From assembly GCF_014784055.1 (NCBI RefSeq), contig NZ_CP061813.1, positions 3,736,627-3,800,626 of the forward strand: a DNA stretch of 64,000 bases, written 5' to 3'. A program made the translations under genes and the position numbers. The notes under the pieces were generated by a model that saw nothing but the letters and a program-made list of their open reading frames with translations, did no database searches and was not told where the DNA came from. The stretch is from Polaribacter haliotis (GTDB lineage Bacteria; Bacteroidota; Bacteroidia; Flavobacteriales; Flavobacteriaceae). This document shows, piece by piece, positions 8,627 to 17,406 of this stretch (within the stretch, counting starts at the first letter, position 1; each line of letters opens with the position of its first letter).

Positions 8627-10534
8627 ATGAGTAATTACCATATTAAACATTTAGAAGAATATTATCAAGTTTATAGAAAATCGATTCGTGAACCCGAAAA
8701 CTTTTGGGAAGAAGTTGCAGAGGAGCATTTTTTATGGCGTAAAAAATGGGATAAAGTTTTAGAATGGGATTTCTCGAAACCAGAAATTAAATGGTTCGAA
8801 GGTGCAAAACTAAATATTACAGAAAATTGTATAGATAGGCATTTGGCAACTCGTGGAGATAAAACAGCCATTTTATTTGAGCCAAATGATCCAAAAGAAC
8901 CAGCAGAGCATATCACATATAAACAATTGCATAAAAGAGTAAATCAGTTTGCAAATGTTTTAAAAGAAAATGGAGTTAAAAAAGGAGACAGAGTATGTAT
9001 TTACGTTCCTATGATTCCAGAACTGGCAATTTCACTTTTGGCTTGTGCTAGAATTGGAGCGATTCATTCTGTAGTTTTTGCAGGATTTTCTTCCACAGCA
9101 TTATCCACGAGAATAAATGATTCCGATTGCAAAATAGTAATAACTGCAGATGGTTCTTACAGAGGAAAAAAAACAATCGACTTAAAAGGAATTGTAGATG
9201 AAGCTTTAGAAAGTTGTGCAGGTGTTAAAACCGTTTTAGTTGCAAAAAGAATAAATTCGGATATTCATATGGAAGAAGGTCGTGACAAATGGTTGCAACC
9301 ACTTTTAGACGAAGCTTCCACAGAATGTACAGCAGAAGTAATGGATGCAGAAGATCCGTTATTTATTTTATACACTTCTGGTTCTACAGGAAAGCCAAAA
9401 GGAATGGTTCATACAACAGGTGGTTATATGGTTTACACAGCTTATACCTTTAAAAATGCTTTTCAATATACAGAAAACGATGTGTATTGGTGTACTGCAG
9501 ATATTGGATGGATTACAGGACATTCCTATATTGTTTACGGCCCATTAGCAAATGGAGCAACCACTGTTTTATTTGAAGGTGTTCCAAGTTATCCTGATTT
9601 TGGAAGATTTTGGGATATTGTAGAAAAGCACAAAATCAATCAATTTTATACAGCACCAACAGCAATTAGAGCTTTGGCAAAACAAGGAACAGAATTGGTA
9701 GATAAATACGATTTATCTTCTTTAAAAGTTTTAGGTTCTGTTGGAGAACCCATAAACGAAGAGGCTTGGCATTGGTATAATGATAATGTAGGGAAAAAGA
9801 AAAGTCCGATTATAGATTCTTGGTGGCAAACTGAAACTGGTGGAATTATGATTACTCCAATTCCTTATGTTACCCCAACAAAACCTACCTACGCAACTTT
9901 ACCTTTTATAGGAATTCAACCTGCTTTAATGGACGAAAATGGAGACGAATTAAAAGGAAACCAAGTAGAAGGAAGATTGTGTATTAAATTTCCTTGGCCA
10001 AGTATTGCTAGAACTATTTGGGGAAATCACCAACGTTATAAAGAAACCTATTTTTCTGCATTCGATAATATGTATTTTACTGGTGATGGAGCATTAAGAG
10101 ATGAAGTTGGGTATTACAGAATTACAGGTAGAGTAGATGATGTAATTATTGTTTCTGGCCATAATTTAGGAACAGCACCAATTGAAGATGCAATAAATGA
10201 GCATCCTGCAGTTGCAGAAAGTGCCATTGTTGGTTTTCCACACGATGTTAAAGGAAGTGCTTTGTATGGTTATGTAATTTTGAAAGATGCTGGGGAAAGC
10301 AGAAACCACGATAATTTAAGAAAAGAAATCAATCAAATTATTACAGAACATATTGGGCCGATTGCAAAGTTAGATAAAATTCAATTTTCGGAAGGATTAC
10401 CAAAAACACGTTCTGGGAAAATTATGAGACGTATTTTACGTAAAATAGCTTCCAATGAAATGGATAATTTAGGAGATACAAGTACATTGTTAAACCCAGA
10501 AGTGGTTCAAAATATTATAGATAATCGAATGTAA
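8627..10534 (+). CDS. acs: Acetate--CoA ligase (acetyl-CoA synthetase)
   Basis: This cytoplasmic AMP-forming ligase converts acetate, ATP and CoA to acetyl-CoA. The 635-residue length fits the family. Visible motifs are the ACAS N-terminal domain (first 60 residues), the P-loop-like LYTSGSTGKPKG, the acetate-pocket region SWWQTETGG, YFTGDGALRDEVGYYRITGRVDD, and the C-terminal TRSGKIMRR whose lysine is the catalytic and acetylation-controlled residue. It follows the symporter pair, so the three genes form a logical acetate scavenging unit. The 184-nt gap suggests it may also have its own promoter. Confidence 0.96.
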   Translation: MSNYHIKHLEEYYQVYRKSIREPENFWEEVAEEHFLWRKKWDKVLEWDFSKPEIKWFEGAKLNITENCIDRHLATRGDKTAILFEPNDPKEPAEHITYKQLHKRVNQFANVLKENGVKKGDRVCIYVPMIPELAISLLACARIGAIHSVVFAGFSSTALSTRINDSDCKIVITADGSYRGKKTIDLKGIVDEALESCAGVKTVLVAKRINSDIHMEEGRDKWLQPLLDEASTECTAEVMDAEDPLFILYTSGSTGKPKGMVHTTGGYMVYTAYTFKNAFQYTENDVYWCTADIGWITGHSYIVYGPLANGATTVLFEGVPSYPDFGRFWDIVEKHKINQFYTAPTAIRALAKQGTELVDKYDLSSLKVLGSVGEPINEEAWHWYNDNVGKKKSPIIDSWWQTETGGIMITPIPYVTPTKPTYATLPFIGIQPALMDENGDELKGNQVEGRLCIKFPWPSIARTIWGNHQRYKETYFSAFDNMYFTGDGALRDEVGYYRITGRVDDVIIVSGHNLGTAPIEDAINEHPAVAESAIVGFPHDVKGSALYGYVILKDAGESRNHDNLRKEINQIITEHIGPIAKLDKIQFSEGLPKTRSGKIMRRILRKIASNEMDNLGDTSTLLNPEVVQNIIDNRM

Positions 10535-10554
10535 ATACAATTAATATAATAATT

Positions 10555-10591
10555 AGACCTGTTAAGTTTTAAAAACCTGACAGGTCTTTTT
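10555..10591 (+). terminator. Intrinsic terminator after acs
   Basis: AGACCTGT pairs with ACAGGTCT (10580-10587), followed by TTTT. The loop contains a smaller imperfect AAGTTTTAAAAACCT repeat. It resembles AGACCTGTnAGGTTTT-type hairpins that I recall as common in flavobacterial genomes. Confidence 0.75.
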
Positions 10592-10680
10592 AGTTATTGT
10601 AACTTTGTAAATATGTCATGCTACTCTCTAATGGCATATAAATTGACAATTAGAAGTAAATTACATTCTTAACATATTTT

Positions 10681-12447
10681 ATGCAACAATTTAAAGAGTC
10701 TAAAAAAGATAAAAAGAAACCCAATGTTTCTATGGGTAAAGCTTTTAAAACGATTATTTGGCCAAGAAGAAATTTAGTTTTTATAGGCTTAGTTTTAATT
10801 GTTATAAAAAGTTTGGCAGGTTTAATTTTACCTTGGCAAAGCAAAATTTTGTTAGACGAGGTTGTTCCAAATAAAGATTTTAAACAATTATACACATTAA
10901 TAGGAATTGTTTTGGTTGCCATTTTGGTGCAAGCAATAACCTCTTTTTTATTAACCAGAATATTAAGTGTACAAGCACAATATTTAATATCCGAATTAAG
11001 AGCACAAGTACAGAAAAAAGTGTTGTCTCTGCCAATTAGTTTTTTCGACAATACAAAATCTGGTGCATTAGTTTCTAGAATTATGAGCGATGTAGAAGGC
11101 GTAAGAAACTTAATTGGTACAGGTTTAGTACAATTAGTTGGAGGGTCAATAACAGCTATAATTTCTTTAGTTATATTAATAAACTTAAATCCATGGATGA
11201 CTTTATTCGTCTTTTTACCCATTTCAATTTTCGGAATTGTAGCACTAAAAGCATTCAAATTTATACGTCCCATTTTTAGAACTCGTGGTAAAATTAATGC
11301 AGAAGTAAAAGGAAGATTAACAGAAACCTTAGCAGGAGTTCGAGTAATAAAAGCATTTAATGCAGAAGAACAAGAAAATACAGTTTTCGAAAAAGGCGTA
11401 GATAAATTATTTCAGAATGTAAAAAAGAGTTTAACAGCAACTGCTTTAATGACGAGTTCTTCTACTTTTTTAATTGGAGTAGCGACTACAGGAATTATGG
11501 GAATTGGAGGTTATTATATGATTCAAGGAGAAATGACGGCTGGAGAATTTTTGTTTTTCACATTAATACTTGGTTTTATGATTGCACCAATAGTACAAAT
11601 GAGCAACATTGGTAGTCAGTTAACAGAAGCTTTGGCAGGTTTAGATAGAACAGAAGAATTAATGAATATGGCTGCAGAAGAAGATGACGAAAACAGAACC
11701 ATCTCTCTAAAAGATGTAAAAGGAGAAATTATTTTTAACGATGTTTCTTTCGCTTATGAAGAAGGTAAAGAGGTTTTAAATAATATTAGTTTTCAAGTGC
11801 CTTCTGGCTCTGTAACTGCGTTGGTTGGGAGTTCTGGTTCAGGAAAATCGACTATTGCAGGTTTATCTGCAACATTTTTAAAGCCAAAATCTGGTAAAGT
11901 TACTATCGATAATAACGATATGTCTAAAGTAAAACTTTCCAGCTACAGAAAGAATTTAGGTGTAGTTTTACAAGACGAATTTTTGTTCGAAGGAACCATT
12001 AGAGAAAACATTCTATTTCCAAGACCAAATGCCACAGAAAAAGAATTGCAAAATGCTGTAAAAGCCGCTTATGTAAACGAATTTGCAGACAGATTTGATG
12101 ATGGGTTAGATACTTTAATTGGAGAAAGAGGTGTAAAACTATCTGGCGGACAAAGACAACGTTTGGCAATTGCAAGAGCTATTTTGGCAAACCCAAAAAT
12201 CATAATTTTAGACGAAGCAACGTCGAGTTTAGATACAGAAAGTGAAGCTTTAATTCAAAAAAGTTTATCAGAATTAATAAAAGACAGAACCACCATTGTA
12301 ATTGCCCACAGATTGAGTACCATCAAGCAAGCAGACCAAATTTTAGTCATAGAAGCTGGGAATATCGTAGAAAGAGGAACACATAACGAACTGATAAAAT
12401 TAGAAGGAAGATATTTCGATTTGTACACCTACCAAGCGAAAATATAA
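10681..12447 (+). CDS. ABC exporter, fused permease and ATPase (MsbA/LmrA-like)
   Basis: This half-transporter has an N-terminal type I ABC exporter membrane domain (about residues 25-325, six helices) and a C-terminal nucleotide-binding domain. Walker A GSSGSGKST lies near residue 383, the LSGGQRQR signature near 487, Walker B IIILDEATSSLD near 506 and the H-loop AHRLST shortly after. The 588-residue length is standard, and it presumably works as a homodimer. Substrate (lipid, drug or peptide) cannot be deduced; the neighbouring genes give no clue. A 10-residue Lys-rich N-terminus precedes the first helix. Confidence 0.9.
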   Translation: MQQFKESKKDKKKPNVSMGKAFKTIIWPRRNLVFIGLVLIVIKSLAGLILPWQSKILLDEVVPNKDFKQLYTLIGIVLVAILVQAITSFLLTRILSVQAQYLISELRAQVQKKVLSLPISFFDNTKSGALVSRIMSDVEGVRNLIGTGLVQLVGGSITAIISLVILINLNPWMTLFVFLPISIFGIVALKAFKFIRPIFRTRGKINAEVKGRLTETLAGVRVIKAFNAEEQENTVFEKGVDKLFQNVKKSLTATALMTSSSTFLIGVATTGIMGIGGYYMIQGEMTAGEFLFFTLILGFMIAPIVQMSNIGSQLTEALAGLDRTEELMNMAAEEDDENRTISLKDVKGEIIFNDVSFAYEEGKEVLNNISFQVPSGSVTALVGSSGSGKSTIAGLSATFLKPKSGKVTIDNNDMSKVKLSSYRKNLGVVLQDEFLFEGTIRENILFPRPNATEKELQNAVKAAYVNEFADRFDDGLDTLIGERGVKLSGGQRQRLAIARAILANPKIIILDEATSSLDTESEALIQKSLSELIKDRTTIVIAHRLSTIKQADQILVIEAGNIVERGTHNELIKLEGRYFDLYTYQAKI

Positions 12448-12466
12448 TTTTATAACTTTGGTTTTT

Positions 12467-12546
12467 TGGGCGTTTTAACGGGCTTTTCGCTACAATCTTT
12501 TGCCAGAAAAAGGCAAAAGGATTTCCACTGCAATCCCTAACGCGCA
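12467..12546. repeat. Structured GC-richer element, probably a dispersed repeat
   Basis: This segment stands out from the A+T-rich background. It begins GGGCGTT and ends AACGCGC, so the ends can pair. Its centre is a hairpin (ATCTTTTGCC, 12495-12504, with GGCAAAAGGAT, 12512-12522, one bulge). It shares layout, and the pieces CGCT and CACT-n-CAATC, with the element at 31441-31526. I recall similar sequences scattered in flavobacterial genomes, but copy number cannot be tested here. Confidence 0.5.
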
Positions 12547-12595
12547 TACTCAATCCTTAAAAAATGAATAAATTTTCTTAATAATAAATTCATTG

Positions 12596-12603
12596 TATTT
12601 TTG
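12596..12603 (+). promoter_or_regulatory. Candidate -7 element for the lipoprotein gene at 12657
   Basis: TATTTTTG matches TAnnTTTG, 53 nt upstream of the ATG. No convincing -33 element is visible. Confidence 0.3.
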
Positions 12604-12656
12604 TAATTATCAAATTTTAAAATCGACTTTATCAAAAAATAAAATCAAACTAAAAA

Positions 12657-13421
12657 ATGAAAAAAATAATTTTATTACTAATTATTGCAGTAACAGTTTC
12701 TTGTAAAAATGAATCAAAAAAAGAAACTAAAAAAGTAAAAAATGTTGAGGTTAAAAAAGAAAATTTCCCAACAGAATTAGGAAAAGTTTTTGAAAAACAC
12801 GGTGGAATTGATACTTGGAGAAAAGCTCAGGTTTTGTCTTTTAATAAAGGAGAAGAAGTTCATACAGCAGATTTACATTCAAGAAAAACAGTAGTGAATT
12901 CACCAACATATTCTTTAGGTTTCGATGGTAAAGAAGTTTGGTTAGATGAAGAGGTAAAAGGTTCTTATAAAGGAAACCCAACTTTTTATTATAATTTATA
13001 TTTCTACTTTTATGCAATGCCTTTTGTCTTGGCAGATGATGGAATTATTTATGATAAAGTAGACGATTTAGTTTTTGAAGGAACAAATTATCCTGGTTTT
13101 AAAATTTCTTACAAATCTAATGTTGGTACTTCACCAGATGATAATTACATAGTGTATTACAACCCTAAAACGTATCAAATGGAATGGTTAGCATATACAG
13201 TTACGTTTAAGTCTAAAGAGCCAAGTGAAAAGTTCAATATTATAAAATACAATTCTTGGGAAAACGTAAACGGATTACTTTTACCAAAAGCAATTACTTG
13301 GTATAAAAAAGATGAAAACGGAATTCCAATAGAACCTGCAAAACCGGCAACAGAATTTACATTGCCATTAATTAGCCAAGGTAAATTAGCAGATTCGTTT
13401 TTTGAAAATCCAGTAAAATAA
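12657..13421 (+). CDS. Putative outer-membrane lipoprotein (DUF6503-like)
   Basis: This 254-residue protein has a lipoprotein signal peptide (KKIILLLIIAVTVSC, lipobox Cys at residue 16), then a Lys/Glu-rich linker and a beta-rich domain. It resembles uncharacterised Bacteroidota proteins of the DUF6503 type that look like LolA/LolB-fold lipoproteins (features such as FDGKEVWL and YYNPKTYQMEWLAYTV); this assignment is from memory and moderate. It is a single gene with its own upstream -7 candidate, convergent with the Nudix gene. The function is unknown; lipid handling at the outer membrane would fit the fold. Confidence 0.75.
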   Translation: MKKIILLLIIAVTVSCKNESKKETKKVKNVEVKKENFPTELGKVFEKHGGIDTWRKAQVLSFNKGEEVHTADLHSRKTVVNSPTYSLGFDGKEVWLDEEVKGSYKGNPTFYYNLYFYFYAMPFVLADDGIIYDKVDDLVFEGTNYPGFKISYKSNVGTSPDDNYIVYYNPKTYQMEWLAYTVTFKSKEPSEKFNIIKYNSWENVNGLLLPKAITWYKKDENGIPIEPAKPATEFTLPLISQGKLADSFFENPVK

Positions 13422-13430
13422 GTGTTTAGA

Positions 13431-13452
13431 AAACTGTGTCAATTTACAGTTT
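13431..13452. terminator. Shared hairpin between convergent genes
   Basis: AAACTGT pairs with ACAGTTT across an 8-nt loop in the 37-nt gap between the lipoprotein gene and the Nudix gene. The stem is short, so confidence is modest. Confidence 0.4.
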
Positions 13453-13458
13453 GTTAAA

Positions 13459-14001
13459 TTATTTTAAAAGTGAAGTAATTTTCTCATAAACAGAAACATA
13501 ATATTCATGAAACCTCGGAAGCAAAACGTTTTCGAGGTTTTTTGTGTTCTTTAAAACCGCCAAATCGAATAATTGTAAACCAGCAACTTCCTCAATTTGC
13601 ATGGTTAAACTCTCTACAGGAACTTTTAATTCCGCAATAAAAACATGATGATGTTCATTGTCTTGAATTCCGTTAGCATGAGAAACTTGATGAATTCTTG
13701 TGCCAATTTTAACCAACTCTTTTTCTTGTAATTCAAGTCCAATTTCTTCAAAAACTTCTCTCTTTGCTGACGATAAAATAGATTCTCCAGCACTAATATG
13801 TCCTGCCACAGAAATATCCCACAAACCAGGAAATACTTTTTTTGTTAACGCTCTTTTTTGAAGCAGTATTTTCTTGTTCGAAGTAAAAAGCCAAATATGC
13901 ACAGTTGCATGAAACCAACCGTTTTTATGAGCTTCCGATTTTAATGCTGTTTTTCCTGTTTGTTTTCCTTCAGGAGTTAAAATATCTATAAGTTCATCCA
14001 T
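13459..14001 (-). CDS. Nudix hydrolase (IPP isomerase-like subgroup)
   Basis: The 180-residue protein carries a full Nudix box: G at the start of GHISAGESI, E five residues on, then REVFEEIGL (GX5EX7REUXEEXGU satisfied). The N-terminal DELIDILTPEGKQTGKTALK and the HATVHIWLF strand match the YfcD / IPP-isomerase-like branch of Nudix proteins. The substrate, a nucleoside diphosphate derivative, cannot be specified. The start (ATG at 14001) lies 1 nt from the stop of the upstream aminotransferase gene, so the two are co-transcribed and probably translationally coupled. Confidence 0.88.
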   Translation of the reverse strand: MDELIDILTPEGKQTGKTALKSEAHKNGWFHATVHIWLFTSNKKILLQKRALTKKVFPGLWDISVAGHISAGESILSSAKREVFEEIGLELQEKELVKIGTRIHQVSHANGIQDNEHHHVFIAELKVPVESLTMQIEEVAGLQLFDLAVLKNTKNLENVLLPRFHEYYVSVYEKITSLLK

Positions 14002-14002
14002 T

Positions 14003-15160
14003 CTATAAACAAGCTATAATACAATCTGTTAATTTATTAAAATCTTCTTTTGTATTGTATAAATGACATGAAATACGAATATAATTTCCTCTAAAAGAAA
14101 TAAAGATATTTTCTTCTTTCAGTTTTGTCTTTAGTTGTTCAATATCTAATTGTTTTGGTAATTCAACTCCGAATAAATGATGTGTTCTAAAATTATCTTC
14201 TTCAATAAAACAACCAATTTCTTTTAGTTTTAAAACGGCATCAAAAGTAATTTCTTTACAATATTCTTGTATCGATTTAGGTGCCCATTCAATAACTTGT
14301 TTTAAAGCTTCAATTTGCATTTTAATGTAAATAAAACTTGCGTGTTCTCCAGCAGAATATCTATTTGCTAAAGGTTTGTATTTAGTTTGGTAAGAAGTTA
14401 AACCACTCATATTTTCGCTGTTTAAACGATTAGACCAATTTTCTTCTAACGGATTTCCATTATCGAAATATTCGCCAAAATATGCGTAACCACAACCATA
14501 AGGTCCAAAAAGCCATTTGTAACCTGCGCAAATTAATGCATCTGGGTTTATTTCTTTAACTGAAAATGGTAACGCACCAACAGACTGACTTCCATCAATA
14601 ATTAATAATGCATTATGTTCTGTAGCTTTTTTTCTGATGGATTTCAAATCAAACAAAGTTCCATTTGCCCAATAAATGTTGCCTAAAGTAACAACAGCTG
14701 TTTTATTAGAAATTGAATTTAGAATTGCTTCATTCCATTTTTCTCCTCTGTTTTTAGTTGTTTTTGGCATCGAAACAATAGTTAGTTTCGCATTAAATTT
14801 ATTTGCCAACTTTTCCCAAACGTAATAATTACTTGGAAACTGACCTTCAACTAAAAGAATCTCATCACCTTTATTTAATGTAATATTATTTGCAACAGTT
14901 GCCAAACCATAAGAAGCAGAAGGTATGTTTGCTATTCTATTATAATCGTTAACACTAATTAGTTTTGCAAACAGTTTTTTTACTTCTTTTACAGGTTCAA
15001 AATAACTATTTCCAGTAATTTTAAAAGGATTGCTCTTTTCTAAAACACCTTCAATTCCTGCTTGTTCAACGGTTTTAAAAGAGGGTGATTGACTAGCAAT
15101 ATTTAAATAAGTGATTTCTTCTGGAATACTAAAAAGAAGTTTTTGGTTTGGTAAAGTCAT
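14003..15160 (-). CDS. PLP-dependent aminotransferase, class V (cysteine desulfurase-like fold)
   Basis: This fold-type I PLP enzyme has the cofactor-binding Asp in LLIIDGSQSVGALP and the Schiff-base Lys in CAGYKWLFGPYGCGY. I start it at ATG 15160 (385 residues). A longer frame from GTG 15184 would place its start inside the terminator hairpin of the upstream peptidase gene. Class V members include cysteine desulfurases, kynureninase-like and isopenicillin-N epimerase-like enzymes. It lacks an obvious catalytic Cys loop, so a desulfurase role is not supported. Substrate unknown. It is coupled to the Nudix gene. Confidence 0.85.
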   Translation of the reverse strand: MTLPNQKLLFSIPEEITYLNIASQSPSFKTVEQAGIEGVLEKSNPFKITGNSYFEPVKEVKKLFAKLISVNDYNRIANIPSASYGLATVANNITLNKGDEILLVEGQFPSNYYVWEKLANKFNAKLTIVSMPKTTKNRGEKWNEAILNSISNKTAVVTLGNIYWANGTLFDLKSIRKKATEHNALLIIDGSQSVGALPFSVKEINPDALICAGYKWLFGPYGCGYAYFGEYFDNGNPLEENWSNRLNSENMSGLTSYQTKYKPLANRYSAGEHASFIYIKMQIEALKQVIEWAPKSIQEYCKEITFDAVLKLKEIGCFIEEDNFRTHHLFGVELPKQLDIEQLKTKLKEENIFISFRGNYIRISCHLYNTKEDFNKLTDCIIACL

Positions 15161-15173
15161 ATTTTTTAAAATG

Positions 15174-15201
15174 AAAAAGCGCACAATAATTTGTGCGCTT
15201 T
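15174..15201 (-). terminator. Intrinsic terminator of the M42 peptidase gene
   Basis: A perfect 11-bp stem, AAAGCGCACAA (15176-15186) with TTGTGCGCTTT (15191-15201), has a 4-nt loop. On the minus strand it is followed by a T-rich run. It separates the peptidase from the aminotransferase gene. Confidence 0.8.
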
Positions 15202-15221
15202 AAAATTAATGTTTTTATTTA

Positions 15222-16310
15222 TTAATCAAAATAAGAAAAAGTTTCTCCGTCTTTAATTTTTAACAACGTTTCATAAATCATTTTAATAACATTTTCAACA
15301 TCATCTCTATGCACCATTTCTACTGTCGTGTGCATATAACGTAGAGGCAAAGAAATTAAAGCAGAAGCAACACCACCATTGCTATAAGCAAAAGCATCTG
15401 TATCTGTTCCTGTTGCTCTAGATAATGCAGAACGCTGAAAAGGAATCTTTTTTTCTTCGGCAGTTTCTGTAATTAAATCACGTAATTTTTGTTGTACAGC
15501 AGGTGCATAAGCAACAACAGGCCCTTTACCAATTTCTAAAAGTCCGGCTTTTTTCTCCTCAATCATTGGAGTTGTAGTATCGTGAGTAACATCTGTTACA
15601 ATTGCTACATTTGGTTTTATTGTTTGAGTAATCATTTCTGCTCCACGTAAACCAATTTCTTCTTGCACAGAATTTGTTATGTACAATCCAAAAGGTAATT
15701 CTTTTTTGTTTTCTTTTAATAAACGAGCAACTTCAGCAATCATAAAACCACCCATTCTATTGTCTAATGCTCTACAAACAAACTTATCTCCGTTTAAAAT
15801 ATGAAATTCATCTGGGTACGTAATTACGCAACCAACATGAATTCCTAAAGCTTCTACTTCTTTTTTTGTTGCACAACCAGTATCAATAAAAATGTTGTCT
15901 GGTTTTGGTGCTTCTTCTTTAGATTTATCTCTTGTATGTATAGCTGGCCAACCAAAAACACCTTTTACAATTCCGTTTTTTGTGTGAATATTTACAATTT
16001 TACTTGGTGCAATTTGATGATCTGAACCACCATTTCTAATCACGTAAATTAATCCGTTTTCAGAAATATAATTTACATACCAAGAAATTTCGTCTGCATG
16101 TCCTTCAATAACTACTTTATATTTTGCATCAGGATTTATTACACCAACAGCAGAACCATACGTATCTGTAATAAATTCGTCTACATAAGGTTTTAGATAC
16201 TCCATCCAGATTTTTTGACCTTCCCATTCGTAACCAGTTGGAGCTGCATTGTTTAAGTATTTTTCTAAAAATGTAAGTGATTCTTTATTTAAAATTGATT
16301 TTTTTGCCAT
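15222..16310 (-). CDS. M42-family metallo-aminopeptidase
   Basis: This is a cytoplasmic dinuclear-metal aminopeptidase of the M42 (glutamyl aminopeptidase / endoglucanase M / FrvX) family, which typically forms dodecameric TET particles that trim peptides. Visible metal and catalytic residues are His in VVIEGHADEIS, Asp in CRALDNRMGG, the Glu pair in NSVQEEIGLRG, Asp in VTDVTHDT and the C-terminal His in PLRYMHTTVEMV. The length of 362 residues is normal. It has its own terminator, and its start region diverges from the ABC ATPase operon across a 152-nt intergenic region. Confidence 0.92.
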   Translation of the reverse strand: MAKKSILNKESLTFLEKYLNNAAPTGYEWEGQKIWMEYLKPYVDEFITDTYGSAVGVINPDAKYKVVIEGHADEISWYVNYISENGLIYVIRNGGSDHQIAPSKIVNIHTKNGIVKGVFGWPAIHTRDKSKEEAPKPDNIFIDTGCATKKEVEALGIHVGCVITYPDEFHILNGDKFVCRALDNRMGGFMIAEVARLLKENKKELPFGLYITNSVQEEIGLRGAEMITQTIKPNVAIVTDVTHDTTTPMIEEKKAGLLEIGKGPVVAYAPAVQQKLRDLITETAEEKKIPFQRSALSRATGTDTDAFAYSNGGVASALISLPLRYMHTTVEMVHRDDVENVIKMIYETLLKIKDGETFSYFD

Positions 16311-16366
16311 TATTTATATATTTATAAAAGTTGATATATTCTTGATGAATGTAAAAATAAAGCGAA

Positions 16367-16428
16367 TTTTTATGATTTGCATTAAAATAATCATAAAAAA
16401 GTGTAACAAAAGTGCTTACTTTTACACT
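16367..16428 (+). promoter_or_regulatory. Two inverted repeats upstream of the ABC/M1 operon
   Basis: TTTTTATGATT (16367-16377) pairs with AATCATAAAAA (16389-16399), and AGTGTAA (16400-16406) with TTACACT (16422-16428). They sit between the divergent M42 peptidase and ABC ATPase genes, where an operator would be expected. No regulator gene is adjacent and binding is not shown. Confidence 0.4.
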
Positions 16429-16462
16429 AACCATCAAAGTTAAAAAGCCAAAAGCCAATCAT

Positions 16463-17350
16463 ATGAAATTAGTAATAAAAAACTTAACAAAGACATATAA
16501 AAACGGAGTGAAAGCAATAGATAACCTAAGCATCGAAATTGGTACAGGAATGTTTGGTTTATTAGGGCCAAATGGAGCAGGAAAATCTTCTTTAATGCGA
16601 ACAATTGCCACTTTGCAAAGTCCAGATTCAGGTTCAATTACTTTTGGAGATATTAATGTATTAGAAGACAATATGTCTTTGAGAAAAATACTAGGTTATT
16701 TGCCACAATCTTTTGGTGTATACCCAAAAATGTCTGCAGAAGATTTGTTAGATTATTTCGCAACTTTAAAAGGTGTTTCTAACAAAGAAGAGAGAAAAAC
16801 CATTGTAAGAGAAGTTTTAGAAATTACGAACTTATATGATGTTAGAAGAAAACACGTTGCTGGCTATTCTGGAGGAATGAAACAACGTTTTGGAATTGCA
16901 CAACTTCTATTAAATAACCCAAAATTAATTATCGTTGATGAACCAACTGCAGGTTTAGACCCTGCTGAAAGACATAAGTTTTTAAATGTTTTAAGGGAAG
17001 TTGGTAGTAATTGTACCATTATATTTTCTACTCATATTGTAGAAGATGTTAAAGAACTCTGTAATGAAATGGCTGTTTTAAATGGAGGTAAAATCTTAAA
17101 ACATACTACACCACAAAAAGCAACAAAAGAATTGGATGGTACTATTTGGACGAAAGTAATTGATAAAGAAAATTTAGAGGAAAACATGAAGTTGTATAAT
17201 GTACTTTCTAGAAATTTTAATCCAGATAATACTTTAAATATAAGAGTACATGCTCTAGAAAAACCTTCAGAGGAATTTATTGCTTCAGAACCACAATTAG
17301 ATGATGTTTATTTTATTGCTTTAAAACAAGATGAGCCAGCCTTGGTTTAA
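16463..17350 (+). CDS. ABC transporter ATP-binding protein (ABC-2 type partner)
   Basis: This 295-residue ATPase has Walker A GPNGAGKSS near residue 35, Q-loop LPQSFG, signature YSGGMKQRF near 135 and Walker B LIIVDEPTAGLDP near 155. I start it at ATG 16463 (MKLVIKNLTKTY), a canonical start for this family; the frame is open 17 codons further up, but that extension is unlike family N-termini and overlaps the operator-like repeats. The gene is followed 56 nt later by a permease fused to an M1 peptidase domain, its evident partner. Confidence 0.92.
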   Translation: MKLVIKNLTKTYKNGVKAIDNLSIEIGTGMFGLLGPNGAGKSSLMRTIATLQSPDSGSITFGDINVLEDNMSLRKILGYLPQSFGVYPKMSAEDLLDYFATLKGVSNKEERKTIVREVLEITNLYDVRRKHVAGYSGGMKQRFGIAQLLLNNPKLIIVDEPTAGLDPAERHKFLNVLREVGSNCTIIFSTHIVEDVKELCNEMAVLNGGKILKHTTPQKATKELDGTIWTKVIDKENLEENMKLYNVLSRNFNPDNTLNIRVHALEKPSEEFIASEPQLDDVYFIALKQDEPALV

Positions 17351-17406
17351 TTTTAAAAGTTTTTAGATATTAAATAAATAAACAGTTACACAATTACACC
17401 TTTCAT

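Noticed and set aside
10650..11273. Open frame of 207 codons on the minus strand
   Set aside because: It lies fully antisense to the ABC exporter, whose motifs are unmistakable. Its Thr/Ile/Lys-rich composition is that of a shadow frame.
14003..15160. Cysteine desulfurase (SufS/IscS)
   Set aside because: No recognisable catalytic Cys loop and no suf or isc genes around it.
15161..15184. GTG start giving an 8-residue longer aminotransferase
   Set aside because: It begins inside the perfect terminator hairpin of the upstream gene; the ATG at 15160 gives a normal N-terminus.
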